Positions 21,126-32,157 of a DNA stretch of 64,000 nt are shown here, in pieces. A model generated the notes under the pieces. It saw nothing but the letters and a program-made list of their open reading frames with translations, made no database searches and was not told where the DNA came from. Source of the stretch: Azorinus chamasolen (lineage: Eukaryota; Mollusca; Bivalvia; Cardiida; Solecurtidae); NCBI GenBank assembly GCA_963576725.1, contig OY755242.1:23444156-23508155 (forward strand), written 5' to 3'. Both the position numbers and the translations under genes were made by a program. Position 1 is the stretch's first letter; every line of letters begins with the position of its first letter.

Positions 21126-21936
21126 ATAGAACAGCGTCTGCCTTAGTCTCTTTAAATTCTTGTTTGTAGTTTAATGCTTGTTTCTAGAGGAGCCCTCTTT
21201 TCAGGGTCTGTACTGTTTGCCCTTTGATATACATGCATATCACAAATGTTGCCCTTTCCTCGCTTCGTCCTGATTATATTACATGTATGTATATACATGT
21301 ACAAGTCAACTTTAAACTTAAAATTGCACGTAATTGACTGAACTGTAATCACATTCACAAGCATTAGGAGTCGGAATGTGACGCCAAGTAAAGCATCATC
21401 TTATCAGAGTCAAAGCTGTTTGATACTGATTATGACTTGAAATATTGGAAGAAAATCCAACACGAAAGCTGTATACGTAGACAGTTTCTTTCTATATAGT
21501 CCTGACTAGTTTATGGTTAATCTTTGACACCGGGATTATTAAGATTTTGATAATATTTGGAGTTGTTTCTTCTGTATGGTTGTTTGTTTTGTTTTGGGAT
21601 TTTACATCTCTTTAGCAGTAGTTCCGTCATATTGCGACGTCCAGCTAATTACAAATGGAGAGGTGCCCAGAACGTTTCAATGCATTGAACAAATCACATT
21701 ATTTCGCACATAAGAAAATAACCGTGGTAGAACCGACTTACCTTACGTCAGTTGGAACGGTCTAAATGAAGCAATGTCGACCAGAAATAAACCATTGTAA
21801 CTGGTCAGTAGTTGTAATCACAGCAATTCGCCGAACAGCGTCCTGTATTAACACATTCATTTGGCTTGCAAATAAGTAATGTGTGCATATTAGGTGGGAA
21901 TAGTAAAACAGGAGTGTAAGCATACTGTCTGAATTA

Positions 21937-22340
21937 ACCCTTCACTCCATAGATAACGCCTTTGCAAACTGAGTACAGTAAAACCTCTCTATAACGGCCA
22001 CTTAATTACATAGTAGTTTGTGTTAAAGGCAGGTGTTTGCTTAAAGCAAGGTGAAAGTAAAACAGAACGCTCCTATAGGAGCGTTCTGTTTTACTTTCAC
22101 ATTGCTTTAAGCAGTTATCTGCCCTAAATACAAACTAATTAACAGAATTTAGTGGCCGTTATAGAGAGGTTTTACTGTAGTTTCATATCATACTGCGCTG
22201 TTTGTTTATGATATAATATGGATTTGATTCTACAGTGTCCGCCTTGACTAAAATGTCATTTGTTCGTATACTGCTTTAAGATAAAAACTAAATTAATCAA
22301 TATTCATGAGGTATTTCATACATGAATATTCATAGGGTAA
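21937..22340 (-). mobile_element. TTAA-h MITE hosting a TA-c MITE
   Basis: TTAACCCTTCACTCCATAGA...GCAAACTGAG (to 21973) is an inverted h end. The TA-c element sits at 21976-22177. The h sequence resumes with GATTTGATTCTACAG and ends with GAATATTCATAGGGTAAAAG. The TA used lies in the h word GAGTAGACC. Confidence 0.7.
21976..22177 (+). mobile_element. TA-c pogo-like MITE, copy 4 (complete, nested)
   Basis: 202 bp with TA at 21974-21975 and 22178-22179. Near-perfect hairpin whose apex is GAACGCTCCTATAGGAGCG. Ends CAGTAAAACCTCTCTATAA and inverse. Confidence 0.92.
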
Positions 22341-22405
22341 AAGTTTTAGGACAACGGTGTTCCTTTTGCTCGTTCGTGGAGAGCAAGATAATTAGAAATG
22401 GAGTA

Positions 22406-22609
22406 CAGCAAAACCCTTCTAAGCCGAAATTATAGTAGATAGGAATATAAATACTTTTTGGCAGATGGCTGCTTAAGGCAGGTTTAAAGCCATGCAGAAA
22501 GCTCCAAGATTCATTTTTTGCATGACTATCGCCCTGTACTATGCTGCCACCTGTCCCAATGAAAGATATTTATACTGAATTTAACTCCCGGTGAATAGAG
22601 GTTTTACTG
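22406..22609 (+). mobile_element. TA-d pogo-like MITE
   Basis: CAGCAAAACCCTTCTAAGCC after TA; right end GAATAGAGGTTTTACTG before CA. The hairpin is weakened: CAGAAAGCTCC is present but the return arm has CCTGTACTATGCTGCC. Confidence 0.7.
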
Positions 22610-23230
22610 CATTTTTCTGCGAAAAGCTTCCAGTAGACTGGTGCAACAAAGTGAGCAGGGAGGACACATTTATTGTCTGCGATATGAAGCAATCGAATGC
22701 ATGCACAGGACATATAAATTCCTCCGCGGTGTATCGATAATGACGGGAAGTGTACTGTTTTCTGTTACAGACATGCTATGTAGCCTGTTTAAGCAACACA
22801 CACGGATGAATGGGTCTCAATACTGTGAATGCAGCCGGAACATTCCAGTTATCACTATTGATAACTAATTAATAGGTGTGGAATATTGGTATTCTCATCG
22901 AGCTATGCTTTAAAAGGTAATTAGAATTTACGTTTTGATTCTTTCACTGCTGAGATTCAGTAAATATATATTCCAAATCATCCAAACTTCAACAGGGAAC
23001 GAGATGACGATAAAAACTAAATTTTAAAACATTGAATTTGTTTTACCATAAATATCGATAACAGATTTTGTCTGGATATTGGCTTCTCATATTCATCTTA
23101 AGTGTTTTAATTTTCATTATTTTAAATTTATGTATAAAAGCCTAGAAAGCACGCATACTTACAACAGCTCGTGTATCTTTGGCTTTACATTGATGATACA
23201 TGTATTGCATAATAATACAATAACATAATA
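22610..23230. other. No gene seen
   Basis: A 75-codon frame at 22641-22868 has no recognisable domain and no supporting context. The rest is AT-rich unique DNA. Confidence 0.45.
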
Positions 23231-23416
23231 CAGTAAAGCCTGTCCTAAGCGACCATTCATTTAAATAGCAGGTGGTTACTTAATGCAGGACAAAAGTAAT
23301 GCAGAAAGCTCTTATAAGAGATTTCTACATTACTTTCAACCTGCATTAAGTTACCACATGCCTTACAGATCCATATTTAGACCTCTGTTTATGGCCACAT
23401 TAGGCAGGTTCTACTG
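23231..23416 (+). mobile_element. TA-d pogo-like MITE
   Basis: TA (23229-23230) and TA (23417-23418). Ends CAGTAAAGCCTGTCCTAAGC and inverse. Hairpin arms GGTGGTTACTTAATGCAGG and return; apex GCTCTTATAAGAG. Confidence 0.8.
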
Positions 23417-23544
23417 TAGAGATACACTAGATAACTATAATCTAATAAGTCATAAACACATGACACATAAAGGAAACAATTATTCCAAAGGAGGGCTTTA
23501 TCAGAGACATCGATAAAAATGTATAAATTAGACATTTGTTGAAA

Positions 23545-23645
23545 GCTCCATCAAACTCTATGTTGTGACCACTCTTTGGAATTGTCTCGAAGAGACAGGT
23601 ATGAAAAGTGATCACAGCAGAGTTTCGTGGTGAGGTGACACTTTT
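23545..23645 (+). mobile_element. FB-F foldback element, copy 2
   Basis: CTCCATCAAACTCTATGTTG and the return CACAGCAGAGTTTCGTGGTGAG, with apex GTCTCGAAGAGAC and GTGACCACTCTTTGGAA arm. More diverged than copies 3 and 4. Confidence 0.6.
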
Positions 23646-23909
23646 AGTTTTTTTGGAATATGCCATTATCCTTGGTTTGGTTCCTGTATTAAATCCCCCG
23701 AAGGTACCAATAAGTTCTACATAGCCAATTACGGATGTCAAACGAACCACCGATCAATATTTCAGATTTAAGCCTACCGTCTTACTTTATGTGTCAATCG
23801 GAGCTTGGTGGTATATGCCAGCTGATTTCCGTAACAACCTGCGAAGTGTTCAGTCTCTTTGAATGTCGGCGGTTTTCTAATGATGTATCCGCATTTATAT
23901 CACGTTAAT

Positions 23910-24342
23910 TATGGAACGCCATTCTGTCGTGCTAATTGCTTAATACAAAATGCGAAATGCTTTTTGCCAATTGTGTAAATTGCCAGGGAATGTACCAAAT
24001 GATGGATGTAAATGACAAATGCGAAGTGCGAAATGCTTACTGCTAAATGCATGTTTGCACTACTGGCATTGCACAGCGCCATTTTTAAAGTGTTTATTTA
24101 CATTAAAACTTATTGCTTATTGCACTACTGAATTAAAAATGTCACTGTTCAGTGCTAGTAGTGCAAACATGCATTAAGCAATACGTATTTTGCATTTCGC
24201 ATTTGTCATTTACATCTAACATTTGGAATATTCCGGTTCTTTCCATAGCATTTTCCACAATTAGCAAAACGCATTTCGCATTTTGCATTTAGCATTTCGC
24301 ATTTAGCATTTTGTAAATATCATGGCAGAATGGCGTTCCATA
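23910..24342. mobile_element. Inverted-repeat element with AAATGC-rich arms, 1
   Basis: Ends TATGGAACGCCATTCTG and CAGAATGGCGTTCCATA are perfect inverse copies. They are flanked by a matching GTTAAT on each side (23904-23909, 24343-24348), a likely 6-base target duplication. The arms are filled with degenerate 7-base words of the form AAATGCG/AAATGCT, mirrored as GCATTTCGCATTT. An inner perfect stretch (CTAAATGCATGTTTGCACTA with its inverse) sits near 24043 and 24170. No coding frame. Confidence 0.75.
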
Positions 24343-24375
24343 GTTAATATTTAGTTGAATGTATGGGAAACTGCA

Positions 24376-24936
24376 ATGGAAGGCCGGCGCGTCATGCTAA
24401 ATAAGAAATGCAAAATGCGATTTGCGAAATGAAAAATACGAAATTCTTATTGACAAATGCTAAATGACAAATGCCAATTGCTATTTTGTGACTTCTAAAT
24501 ACTACTTGCTAATCATATTGTACTGAATGGTTGAACTGGATACGTCAATTTGGAAGGCGATATCTGTATCTTTTTCAAATATACATACAGTACAATACAT
24601 TTTTCTTCTTCGTGCGTGGAAATAACATAAACTGATATCATAATCTCTGTAAACCTCTCAAAATGCGAAATGCTAAATGAAAAATGCTTCATGCGATTTG
24701 CTAAATGTGATTTGCTAAATGCAATTTGCTAACGGTCAAATGGTTGAAACCACCAAAATACCACGTTTCACTCGAGACAGTGCTTTGATTTACATAATTT
24801 ACATAGATAAAGATAGGTATACTTCGAGACACATTTTTATTTGCATTTAAAACATTGGGTTTAATTAGATTCTAGGTTTTTTCTAAAGCACAAGTATTTC
24901 GCATTTCGCATTTAGCATGGCGCACCGGCCTTCCAT
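24376..24936. mobile_element. Inverted-repeat element with AAATGC-rich arms, 2
   Basis: Ends ATGGAAGGCCGGCGCG and its near inverse CGCACCGGCCTTCCAT. Inside are runs of the same AAATGCN words in both orientations (24400-24480, 24660-24735, 24895-24915). Related to the preceding element, 33 bases away. No target duplication could be identified. Confidence 0.65.
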
Positions 24937-25017
24937 AGAATGAAAGCACTATTTTAATTAAACTATTATATGTAAAAATGTTGGAACATGGACAGAATAT
25001 AACGATCAAAGCAAGTG

Positions 25018-25226
25018 ACCCTATCCCTGTTCTGTATTTAGATCAAATTTCAATACCTTTTGAATATTCATGGATAAGATAGTTATAGCAAATATGGCAG
25101 GTGAAACATAGTCGCAATTTTAGAAAGTGAAGCAACAGATCTATCAAATTCCAGTGGCAAACAGAGCAAACCTGGGTCTACTCTGTTTGCAAATGCGTGA
25201 AAACACATTTATATGAGGGAAAGGCT
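25018..25226 (-). mobile_element. TTAA-g MITE, hairpin mostly deleted
   Basis: Inverse of the g body: CTATCCCTGTTCTGTATTTA, TTCAATACC, TGAATATTCATG, then CAAACAGAGC joined to CTGGGTCTACTCTG, and ATATGAGGGAAAGGC with TTAA (25227-25230). Confidence 0.7.
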
Positions 25227-25248
25227 TAAGTAGTCACTTACTTTTAAC

Positions 25249-25468
25249 CCTTTCCCTAATAATGACGACTTTTGGCGACTCTGTAAATGCCACTTTGTGA
25301 AACCATTGTGATAAATAGAGCATTTGCTCCTATAGGAGCAAATGCTCTATTAATCACAATGGTTTCAAACTACAAAATTCTAAAAGTTTCCTTTTCTCAA
25401 GTTAATGCTACTTTTCGGTAGATTTATTCAAAGAGGTTGTATCTAAAAATAGCCTATGAGGTAATGGG
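25249..25468 (-). mobile_element. TTAA-a MITE, copy 5 (complete)
   Basis: 220 bp between intact TTAA at 25245-25248 and 25469-25472. Hairpin at 25299-25366 with arms GAAACCATTGTGATAAAT, apex GCTCCTATAGGAGC and a single arm mismatch. Ends CCCTTTCCCTAAT and CTCATTACC type. Confidence 0.92.
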
Positions 25469-25474
25469 TTAAAG

Positions 25475-26078
25475 TTATATTACGTCCATGTAGAAGTCCA
25501 TTACCGGCGTTTTCCGCATAACGTTCAACATTAAGCTACAGCTGCATTTATACTTCTGTGTGTTGGTCCCATTACAGGGCTTTACTGTAGAGTAGGAGGC
25601 AAAATGGACAATCTGAGAATACTATATATCATTGTACTTTTTTATTATTTACTGTTGTTTCCCCCTAGGTGGCATAGTGCTTCTGAATGACGATATATCT
25701 GCGATTACGGAGCATTTCTATAGTCCTACTGTCTAACACATAAACCGTGGCAAAGATAATGTTCGCTCATCCCCGTATTTACAGTCATTAAAAGGTTCCC
25801 TTGTATCAGCCTATCGCTGAACGTAAACTGGATTCGGTGCGCAATTCTACTTACGGAGTAAAATGTTTCAATATATTTGTTTAACTGCTTGTCAGTAGAT
25901 ATTTTCTTGAACAATATTTATCTGAATCCATGACATTTTACACTTCTTTACCATAATAATATTTTGGTATAATAAATTAAATATTGCCTTCCTTGAGAGT
26001 GGCTTTTCAAGAGTACTGTCGACCGCCGCTTCCTCCATGTTGATAACATGTACTGTCACTGTCAAGGAAAACAATATT
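25475..26078. other. No gene seen
   Basis: Unique AT-rich DNA with two small overlapping minus-strand frames (25726-26074) that show no domain. Confidence 0.45.
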
Positions 26079-26079
26079 C

Positions 26080-26510
26080 ATAACCCTTTCCTCCATAAAT
26101 ACACATTTCTACGCTTTTGCAAACAGAACAGACTAAAATCAAACGGCTCCTGTTTGCTTATGAATAACTATGTTTGCCTATGAATAAAACAATATACAGT
26201 GAAACCCCGCTAATGCGACCACTTAATAAACAGCCACTGATGTCGTCTAAAGCATGTGGTTGCTTAATGCAGGACGAAAGTTATGCAGAAAGCTCCTATA
26301 GGAGCTTTCTGCATAACTTTCGTCCTGCATTAAGCTAACACCTGCCTCTGCCACCCAGAAGTATGCCCCTTTTTGGTGGTCGCATTAGCGGGGTTTTACT
26401 GTACATGTAGATATGATTCTACAGTTTCAGCGATGGCCAACAATTCCTTTGTTCACGTGTAATTATAAACGTTAATCTAATTCATATTTATAATGCCATT
26501 ATTATTTACA
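26080..26510 (-). mobile_element. TTAA-h MITE hosting a TA-d MITE
   Basis: ATAACCCTTTCCTCCATAAAT and half of the hairpin (26123-26156) precede the TA-d element. GATTCTACAGTTTCAGCGATGG after it continues the h body in inverse. Confidence 0.55.
26197..26401 (+). mobile_element. TA-d pogo-like MITE (complete)
   Basis: 205 bp with TA at 26195-26196 and 26402-26403. Ends CAGTGAAACCCCGCTAATGC and inverse. Perfect or nearly perfect hairpin with arms GTTGCTTAATGCAGGACG and apex GAAAGCTCCTATAGGAGCT. Best d copy in the window. Confidence 0.92.
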
Positions 26511-26814
26511 GGATAGACTGTTACCCAAGCTGTAAACCAACTTGTATTATAATTGTTTAATTCGTTCGGATTATGGAATCTGTGATTTCCCCAGTCAAGA
26601 TAGACCTATTTGCTACACCAACGTTTTCAATCAATCAGCCTTTCACAAGAGTTATATATTCTATTATAGGCCAAGTACACCTATCAATCACTGAGACCAT
26701 CGAACCGAGTGTTTAGCCAGTGTCTAGACTAATTTCGAGATATATGAGAGATCTCTTATATATAACAGGGACTGCTTAGATACTTGGAACTGTGTAGAGT
26801 AGAGCTTGTCTTCA

Positions 26815-26972
26815 GTGCTCATCACACATAGGTCTAATTATGAGTCTGTAAGGCATGTTGTAGCTTAATGCAGCCCCTGTCTGCATTATTTTTGCCCTGC
26901 ATTAAGCACATCTGCTTTTAAGACGCACGTGTTCAATAAATGAATGGCCGCCTATTACAGATTCTACTGTAT
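26815..26972 (+). mobile_element. TA-d MITE, degraded
   Basis: TAGCTTAATGCAGCCCCTG with return TTGCCCTGCATTAAGCACATC, and right end GCCGCCTATTACAGATTCTACTG before TA. Left end not found. Confidence 0.5.
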
Positions 26973-27264
26973 TAGGTAAATGCAGCTAACGTGTGATTGC
27001 TACTGCAGAAATTTACGGTTGCTATTATCCAATGCGTATTTCTCTGAGGTACGATAATGTAAGACCCTAAATACCGTATTCTCCCTAATAAACCCCCCAC
27101 TCTAATACTCTTTTAGGGGGAATGAATGGATGGGGTGGGGATGAAACGATCAATAAAACAACTAAGCCGCTGTATACTAATCATTTAATAAAGAAATATA
27201 TTTTTCTCTAAATTCATGTGGTAGCTTAGAACTATGGGAGCTTTCTGCATTGCTTTCGGTCTGC

Positions 27265-27480
27265 AGTCGGAGTGGTAGTCCAGTGGTAGTACATTGGATT
27301 TGGGATCGAAGGGTCCCCGGTTCGAATCCTACCATCGGGCCATCAGAGATTTTCTGAGCAAAAAAAGAATGCATCCCGCGTTTGGTCCTCTCCAGATCAA
27401 GTTTGATCTTTAGATTGCGAGGTTTTATATTACATCGGAATATAACAACGACAATTACGTCACACGAGCCGAACAAATAC
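27265..27480 (+). mobile_element. tRNA-headed SINE-like sequence
   Basis: An A-box-like TAGTCCAGTGG (27276-27286) and a perfect B box GGTTCGAATCC (27319-27329) are spaced as in RNA polymerase III promoters. The stretch between reads TTGGATTTGGGATCGAA, an anticodon-arm-like fold that would present TGG (proline type). The T stem and acceptor stem do not pair well, so it is not a working tRNA. A non-tRNA body follows (CTCTCCAGATCAAGTTTG). It is preceded by a TA-d fragment (27220-27265). No other copy is in this window. Confidence 0.55.
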
Positions 27481-27534
27481 CATTTATAATTTATGTATTT
27501 ACAAACACCTTACTCAAGACGTTAAATGTGGTAT

Positions 27535-27656
27535 AAATATTGGCCTTGGAGACATGTGGCAGCTTAATGCAGGGTGGAAATCGTGTAGAAAGCTCCTCTA
27601 GGACCCTGCATTAAGATCTTTTCTACCAGACTTCCGGTTTAGAGGAATTCAATTGT
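27535..27656 (+). mobile_element. TA-d MITE, right portion
   Basis: GTGGCAGCTTAATGCAGG, a shortened hairpin with CTCCTCTAGGA, and right end CCGGTTTAGAGGAATTCAATTG before TA. Confidence 0.55.
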
Positions 27657-27887
27657 ATTGGTACCAGGTCTATTGACTTATTCTGAGATATCCTATAATG
27701 ATATACAATCTGAAATACAGATATTTACAATTGAAATGAAAAATGATAAATAATCAATTATCATACAACTGATATTTATCTCAAATGTATTGTATAGTCA
27801 GTGTACAGTGTCATTGTTCTAACTTAACGCTTCTGTAATCGGCATTGACTGTTTTATATTCACCTAGAATCAATGACAGAATTCATT

Positions 27888-28079
27888 ATAGTAACGGCCA
27901 CTAAATTGTGTTAATTGGTTGGTATTTAGGGCAGGTTGTTTCTTAAAGCAAGGTGAAAGTAAAACAGAACGCTCCTATAGGAGCGTTCTGTTTTACTTTC
28001 ACCTTGCTTTATTCAGCCACCTGCCTTTAAAACAAGATACTTAATGTAATTTAGTGGTCGTTATAGAGAGGTTTTACTA
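27888..28079 (+). mobile_element. TA-c pogo-like MITE, copy 5
   Basis: Left end shortened to ATAGTAACGGCCAC; hairpin intact with apex GAACGCTCCTATAGGAGCG; right end GAGAGGTTTTACT. Confidence 0.82.
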
Positions 28080-28205
28080 TATATGTATTGGTAAAATTAC
28101 CAAGTTCGATTTATTATTGTGATGTAATTAATCATTAATGTGTAAATCAGATGTAGCCCAGAGTTCTATGTTAAACCGTGCTAATGAATTAGACAAAGTG
28201 CTTAA

Positions 28206-28430
28206 GCTTTTACCTCATACAGGCGCATTTTCACGTTTTTGCAAAATGTGTAGACCCAGATCTAAAAGGCTCCAGTAGGAGTCATCTAATCAGGGTCTGC
28301 TCTGTTTACTTAAAGCGAATCATATATATTTAACCAAGCCAAAAAGTCCCTTGAAAGTGTTACGTAATAGGAATTAAGTAATTGACAATTCATGAAGTGG
28401 TAATGCATAGAAATTGATTGTAGAAAGGGG
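28206..28430 (+). mobile_element. TTAA-g MITE
   Basis: Between TTAA (28202-28205) and TTAA (28431-28434). Left TTTTACCTCATACAGGCGC, hairpin GACCCAGATCTAAAAGGCTC...TAATCAGGGTCTG with A opposite A, right GTAGAAAGGGG. Confidence 0.7.
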
Positions 28431-28449
28431 TTAACCGTTTCATCCTTAA

Positions 28450-28669
28450 CTCATTCTCCTCTAGACTATTTTAGACCCAGCTTCTTTGAATAAATCTACC
28501 GAAAAGGAGCATTAACTAAAGAAAAGGGAAACTTTTGAGTTTTGTAGTTTGAAACCATTGTGATAAATAGAGCATTTGCTCCTATAGAAGAAAATGCTCT
28601 ATTTATCACGATGATTTCACAAAATATAGTTTACATAGGCGCAATAAGGCGTCAGTAGGAGAGAATGGG
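28450..28669 (+). mobile_element. TTAA-a MITE, copy 6 (complete)
   Basis: Between TTAA (28446-28449) and TTAA (28670-28673). Hairpin with apex GCTCCTATAGAAGA, one base off the usual. Sits 20 bases from the preceding g element. Confidence 0.88.
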
Positions 28670-28679
28670 TTAAATACAA

Positions 28680-29530
28680 CTTTCTACGCCTTTGCAAACA
28701 GAGTAGACCAAGATCAAGCGGCTCCTATATAAGCTGATGTGATCCTACAGTGTTTTACAATGCCAACAATCCCTGTGTCCATGTGTCATTGTAAAACTAA
28801 ACTAATACATATTCATGATGTAATTATTTCTTACATGAATATTCATGGAGGAAAGGATTAATAGTTAGTTGGCGAAGTTTGAGTCCTATACGTTACAAGA
28901 GCCGAATACATGTACATACTAGTTGTCATATATATGTATATCAGTGCCTAACGATGAAATCTCAACATATATCCAAAATGAGTTTATCTCAACCAGACGT
29001 ATTAACAACTAATTTGAAAGTTATGAATATTTGTTTACCTTAAAACTGATAAGATCTAATAACGTTGTTGTATTTTAGCGTACAGTACTATTATTGAAAT
29101 TTAACGCAACAGTATCGGTGTTGATTGGATTCTATAATCCTAACATATATTTGAATTGATGTATCAAATATCAACTTCAGTATTTCATTTCATAATTTGT
29201 ATGAACAATGGATTGATCAGAAGTTATCATATCTTAATTCAAAATCCTTTTAATACTTGTTATTTAAAAATGTTTGCTATAAATCAAAAGCCGTCATTCA
29301 TAAAACATGCAGAAACTTATCAAGATGAACAGCAGACGCAGTAGAGATTTATATGTTCTTAACTTAAATATTTCATTTTCATTTTCCAACTGCATTGGTA
29401 ACATTATACTCATTTAGTATCTACCACATCTAGTATTAGAGGAGTAGAATTGTCTCGTAATATTCTTTAATTTACCCATTTGTTACGAATGAAGAAGCAG
29501 TGTGCTGGGTTTGGCAATGTTTAAGTTACA
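28680..29530. other. No gene seen
   Basis: Starts with a decayed h/g remnant (28683-28860: CAAACAGAGTAGACC, CATGAATATTCATGG), then unique AT-rich DNA. Confidence 0.45.
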
Positions 29531-29532
29531 TA

Positions 29533-29736
29533 CAGCAAAATCTCGATTATTCGAATTTTCTGTATAGAAGAATTTAGACCCTTTTAGGCAGGTGGCTGCT
29601 TAATGCATGGTGAAAGTCATGCAGAAAGCTCCTGGATGAGCTTTCTGCATGACTTTCTCCATGCATTAAGCTGCCACCTGTTTTAAAGATCGATAATAAT
29701 ACGTATTTTAGTGTTCGGATAATCGAAGTTTTACTG
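29533..29736 (+). mobile_element. TA-d/e pogo-like MITE
   Basis: 204 bp with TA at 29531-29532 and 29737-29738. Ends CAGCAAAATCTCGATTATTC and inverse, intermediate between d and e types. Hairpin arms GCAGGTGGCTGCTTAATGCA and return; apex GCTCCTGGATGAGC. Confidence 0.88.
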
Positions 29737-30083
29737 TATATGTTACGAATGAAGACGTAAGTAGTATTTGAAGTATGAAAGTATCATATTATTTAATCTG
29801 CATGTCGTTACGAATGAAGAAATGTTGATCTGTGTTTGACAATCTTAAAGTTACATATGGATTATGAATCATGACGTAAGTGGGGACTGGAACGTTCTTT
29901 TTATATGGAAGTATTACTTTATTTAATTAATTTATCTGTTACGATTGAAGAAGTAGTGATCTGCGTTATGGAACATGATTGCAATGTGGACACCCATTGT
30001 TTGTTGAACAAGAGCTGTACATATTAACTCTTTCAACAACGAAGAGCGACTCACTGGGCTTGCTGCAATTATTGAAACTGATT

Positions 30084-30193
30084 ACTCCTATAGGAGCGTT
30101 CTGTTTTACTTTCATATTTCATTAAGCAACCACCTGCCCAAAAATATCAACTGGTTAACATAATTTAGCGGTCGTTATAGAGAGGTTTTACTG
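30084..30193 (+). mobile_element. TA-c MITE, right half only
   Basis: Begins at the apex CTCCTATAGGAGCG and runs to GAGAGGTTTTACTG with TA. Left arm and left end are absent. Confidence 0.75.
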
Positions 30194-30217
30194 TAGTTAG
30201 TCAACATAGTGGTTCAA

Positions 30218-30740
30218 CATAGTGGTTCAATGTGGTGCCTTCATAATCCCAGCCATCACTTAACCAGCTGAAGACGACTGTTTAAAATTATTTTGGATGG
30301 TGAGCCAGCAATTACCCACTGTTTTGAACAAACTTTCAATCCAGACCATGGGTGATGAATCAATGTTTCACCCCGTTACTTTATGCCACAAAAGCATCTC
30401 ATTCGCGCTTATGACGAACCAGAAGATATTTACATTCTGTCTTGCTGTTCCACGTTTTGTCAGTTGAGAGCTGATTTTGGCACCCATCGAGAATAAACCG
30501 TCTTCATGACGCAATGTCAAAGACTACCTTACCCCTTTTAGAAACCAAACATATCAGCAACTTCTTGCAAATTGACACGCCGATATTATATGATATGTAA
30601 TATGTTTTATCATTTGTGGGGTCACTTTGGAAGATGGACGTCCACTGCCATCTCTGTTGCTAACGTCGCTTCTTCATCCTCAAAGGCGAGCTATCAAAGA
30701 ATAAAACGTACAACGTGGCACGCATAGGTTGAAGTCGTTT
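30218..30740 (-). pseudogene. Decayed mariner-family transposase
   Basis: Reading the minus strand gives DGSGRPSSKVTPQMI, QEVADMFG, SRWVPKSAL, then HHPWSGLKVCSKQWVIAGSP, in the order of mariner transposases (GRPS hinge, HTH, WVPK linker, then the GDET...SKQW catalytic core). The reading needs several frame changes and has internal stops. At the first catalytic aspartate the GDET word is broken by a small deletion (about 30366-30372). The protein cannot be active. No terminal repeats were identified. It is unrelated to the pogo-like MITEs nearby. Confidence 0.75.
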
Positions 30741-31104
30741 CCGAATAACAATGATCGTTTTCATTTTTTTTCAAGACTTTTTACAGCATGCCGTTCTTCG
30801 TATGTTGAGTTCATATTTCCATATACATGTATACATACAATATATAAGAGAGTGGTGTTAATACACCGTATTGTGAGATGCTGAAAAATATTCATGCATG
30901 AAGTCTGTCAAAGTTCAATTCACCCGGGTAAATGAAGAGTTTCACATTGACATATATTATGCAACATTTGAACAAAAGATGAACCAAACAAAAGTCCATC
31001 TGTATAATGACTTCCCCTTCTATAGCTGGATAATTAGTTTGTAATTCATGTTGTTTTCGGTTAGTTTTCATGTTGCTGTGTCGTTATTTTGATCAGAGAT
31101 CGTT

Positions 31105-31950
31105 ATATAACGTATCTTACATTGGCAATGCTTCCCTATTCAGTGAACACTAGCAATTCTTTCCTATTCAAATGGACATTAACAGTGCTTTCCTATTCAA
31201 TGAACAGTAACAACTATTTCCTATTCAATGGACATTGCCAAAGCGTTCCTAATCAATGGACACTAGCAATGTTGCCCTATTCAGTGGACGCTAGAAAATG
31301 AGTTACTATTAAAATTGGCACTAGCAATGCTTTCCTATTCAGTGGACACTGGCAATGCTTTCATATCAAACAAAACTGACAGTAGCAATGCTTTCATATT
31401 CAATGGACACTAGCAAAGTTTTCCTATTCAGTGGGCAATAGCAATGCTTTCCTATACAGTAGACACTAGCAATGTTTTCCTATTCAATGGACACTATCAT
31501 TATTTTCCTATTCAGATGACACTAGCAATGATTTCATATTTAGGTTGGGGAACACTAGCAATGCTTTTCTATTCAGAGGAACCTAGCAATGTTTTCCTAT
31601 TCAGTAGACACTATCCGAGCTTTCGTATTCAATTAAACACTAGCAAGTGTCCTATTCAGTGGACACTAGCAAAACGTTCCTATCCAGTTGACACTTGCAA
31701 TGCTTTCCTTTTCAGTGGACACTAGCAATGCTTTCTTATCCAGGGGAAGGGGGCCCCACTAGCAAAACTTTCCTATTCAGTTGACCCTAGCAAAGCTTTC
31801 CTATTCAAATGGACACTAGCAATGCTTTCCTATTCAGAGAAAAAAAAAACAAACCAACTAGCAATGCTTTCCTATTCGATGGACACTAGCAATGCTTTCA
31901 TATTCAGTGGACACTAGCAATGCTTTCATATACAGAGGGGGGGGGGGGCA
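31105..31950 (+). repeat. 28-bp minisatellite, about 29 units
   Basis: Unit close to CAATGCTTTCCTATTCAGTG plus GACACTAG, with many indels. Some units are interrupted by G-rich or A-rich insertions (31545, 31742, 31838). The array ends in a run of 12 G (31937-31948). Frames at 31089-31301 and 31444-31725 are artefacts of the repeat. Confidence 0.95.
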
Positions 31951-31957
31951 TTATCAA

Positions 31958-32157
31958 CCTTTATCCCGCTAATCGCAACTTTCCTCGCTTTTGCAATTAG
32001 TTGAGACAGCTTATATCCAGTTGAGACGCTGAGAGTTACACCAGGGTCCAAACTCGGTCAACAGTTTCTCAAAAGCTTTATCGTGTCGGAAGAAGCCAAA
32101 GCCTTACCAGATCAAATTTGAGCAGACATTGTTTATCACAGCGGGGTCAAGGTTAAT
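31958..32157 (+). mobile_element. TTAA-b' MITE, decayed
   Basis: CCTTTATCCCGCTAATCGCA, arm GAGACGCTGAGAGTTACACC, TCAACAGTTTCTCAAAAGC, ATCAAATTTGAGCAGACA, and TTAA at the right. Hairpin only partly paired. Confidence 0.6.

Noticed and set aside
22641..22868. 75-codon gene
   Set aside because: No domain, no splice or polyadenylation context, composition like the surroundings.
27276..27342. Functional tRNA-Pro gene
   Set aside because: Only the control boxes and anticodon arm look tRNA-like; T and acceptor stems do not pair.
31089..31725. Small proteins in the 28-bp minisatellite
   Set aside because: Pure translation of a repeat with frame-breaking indels.
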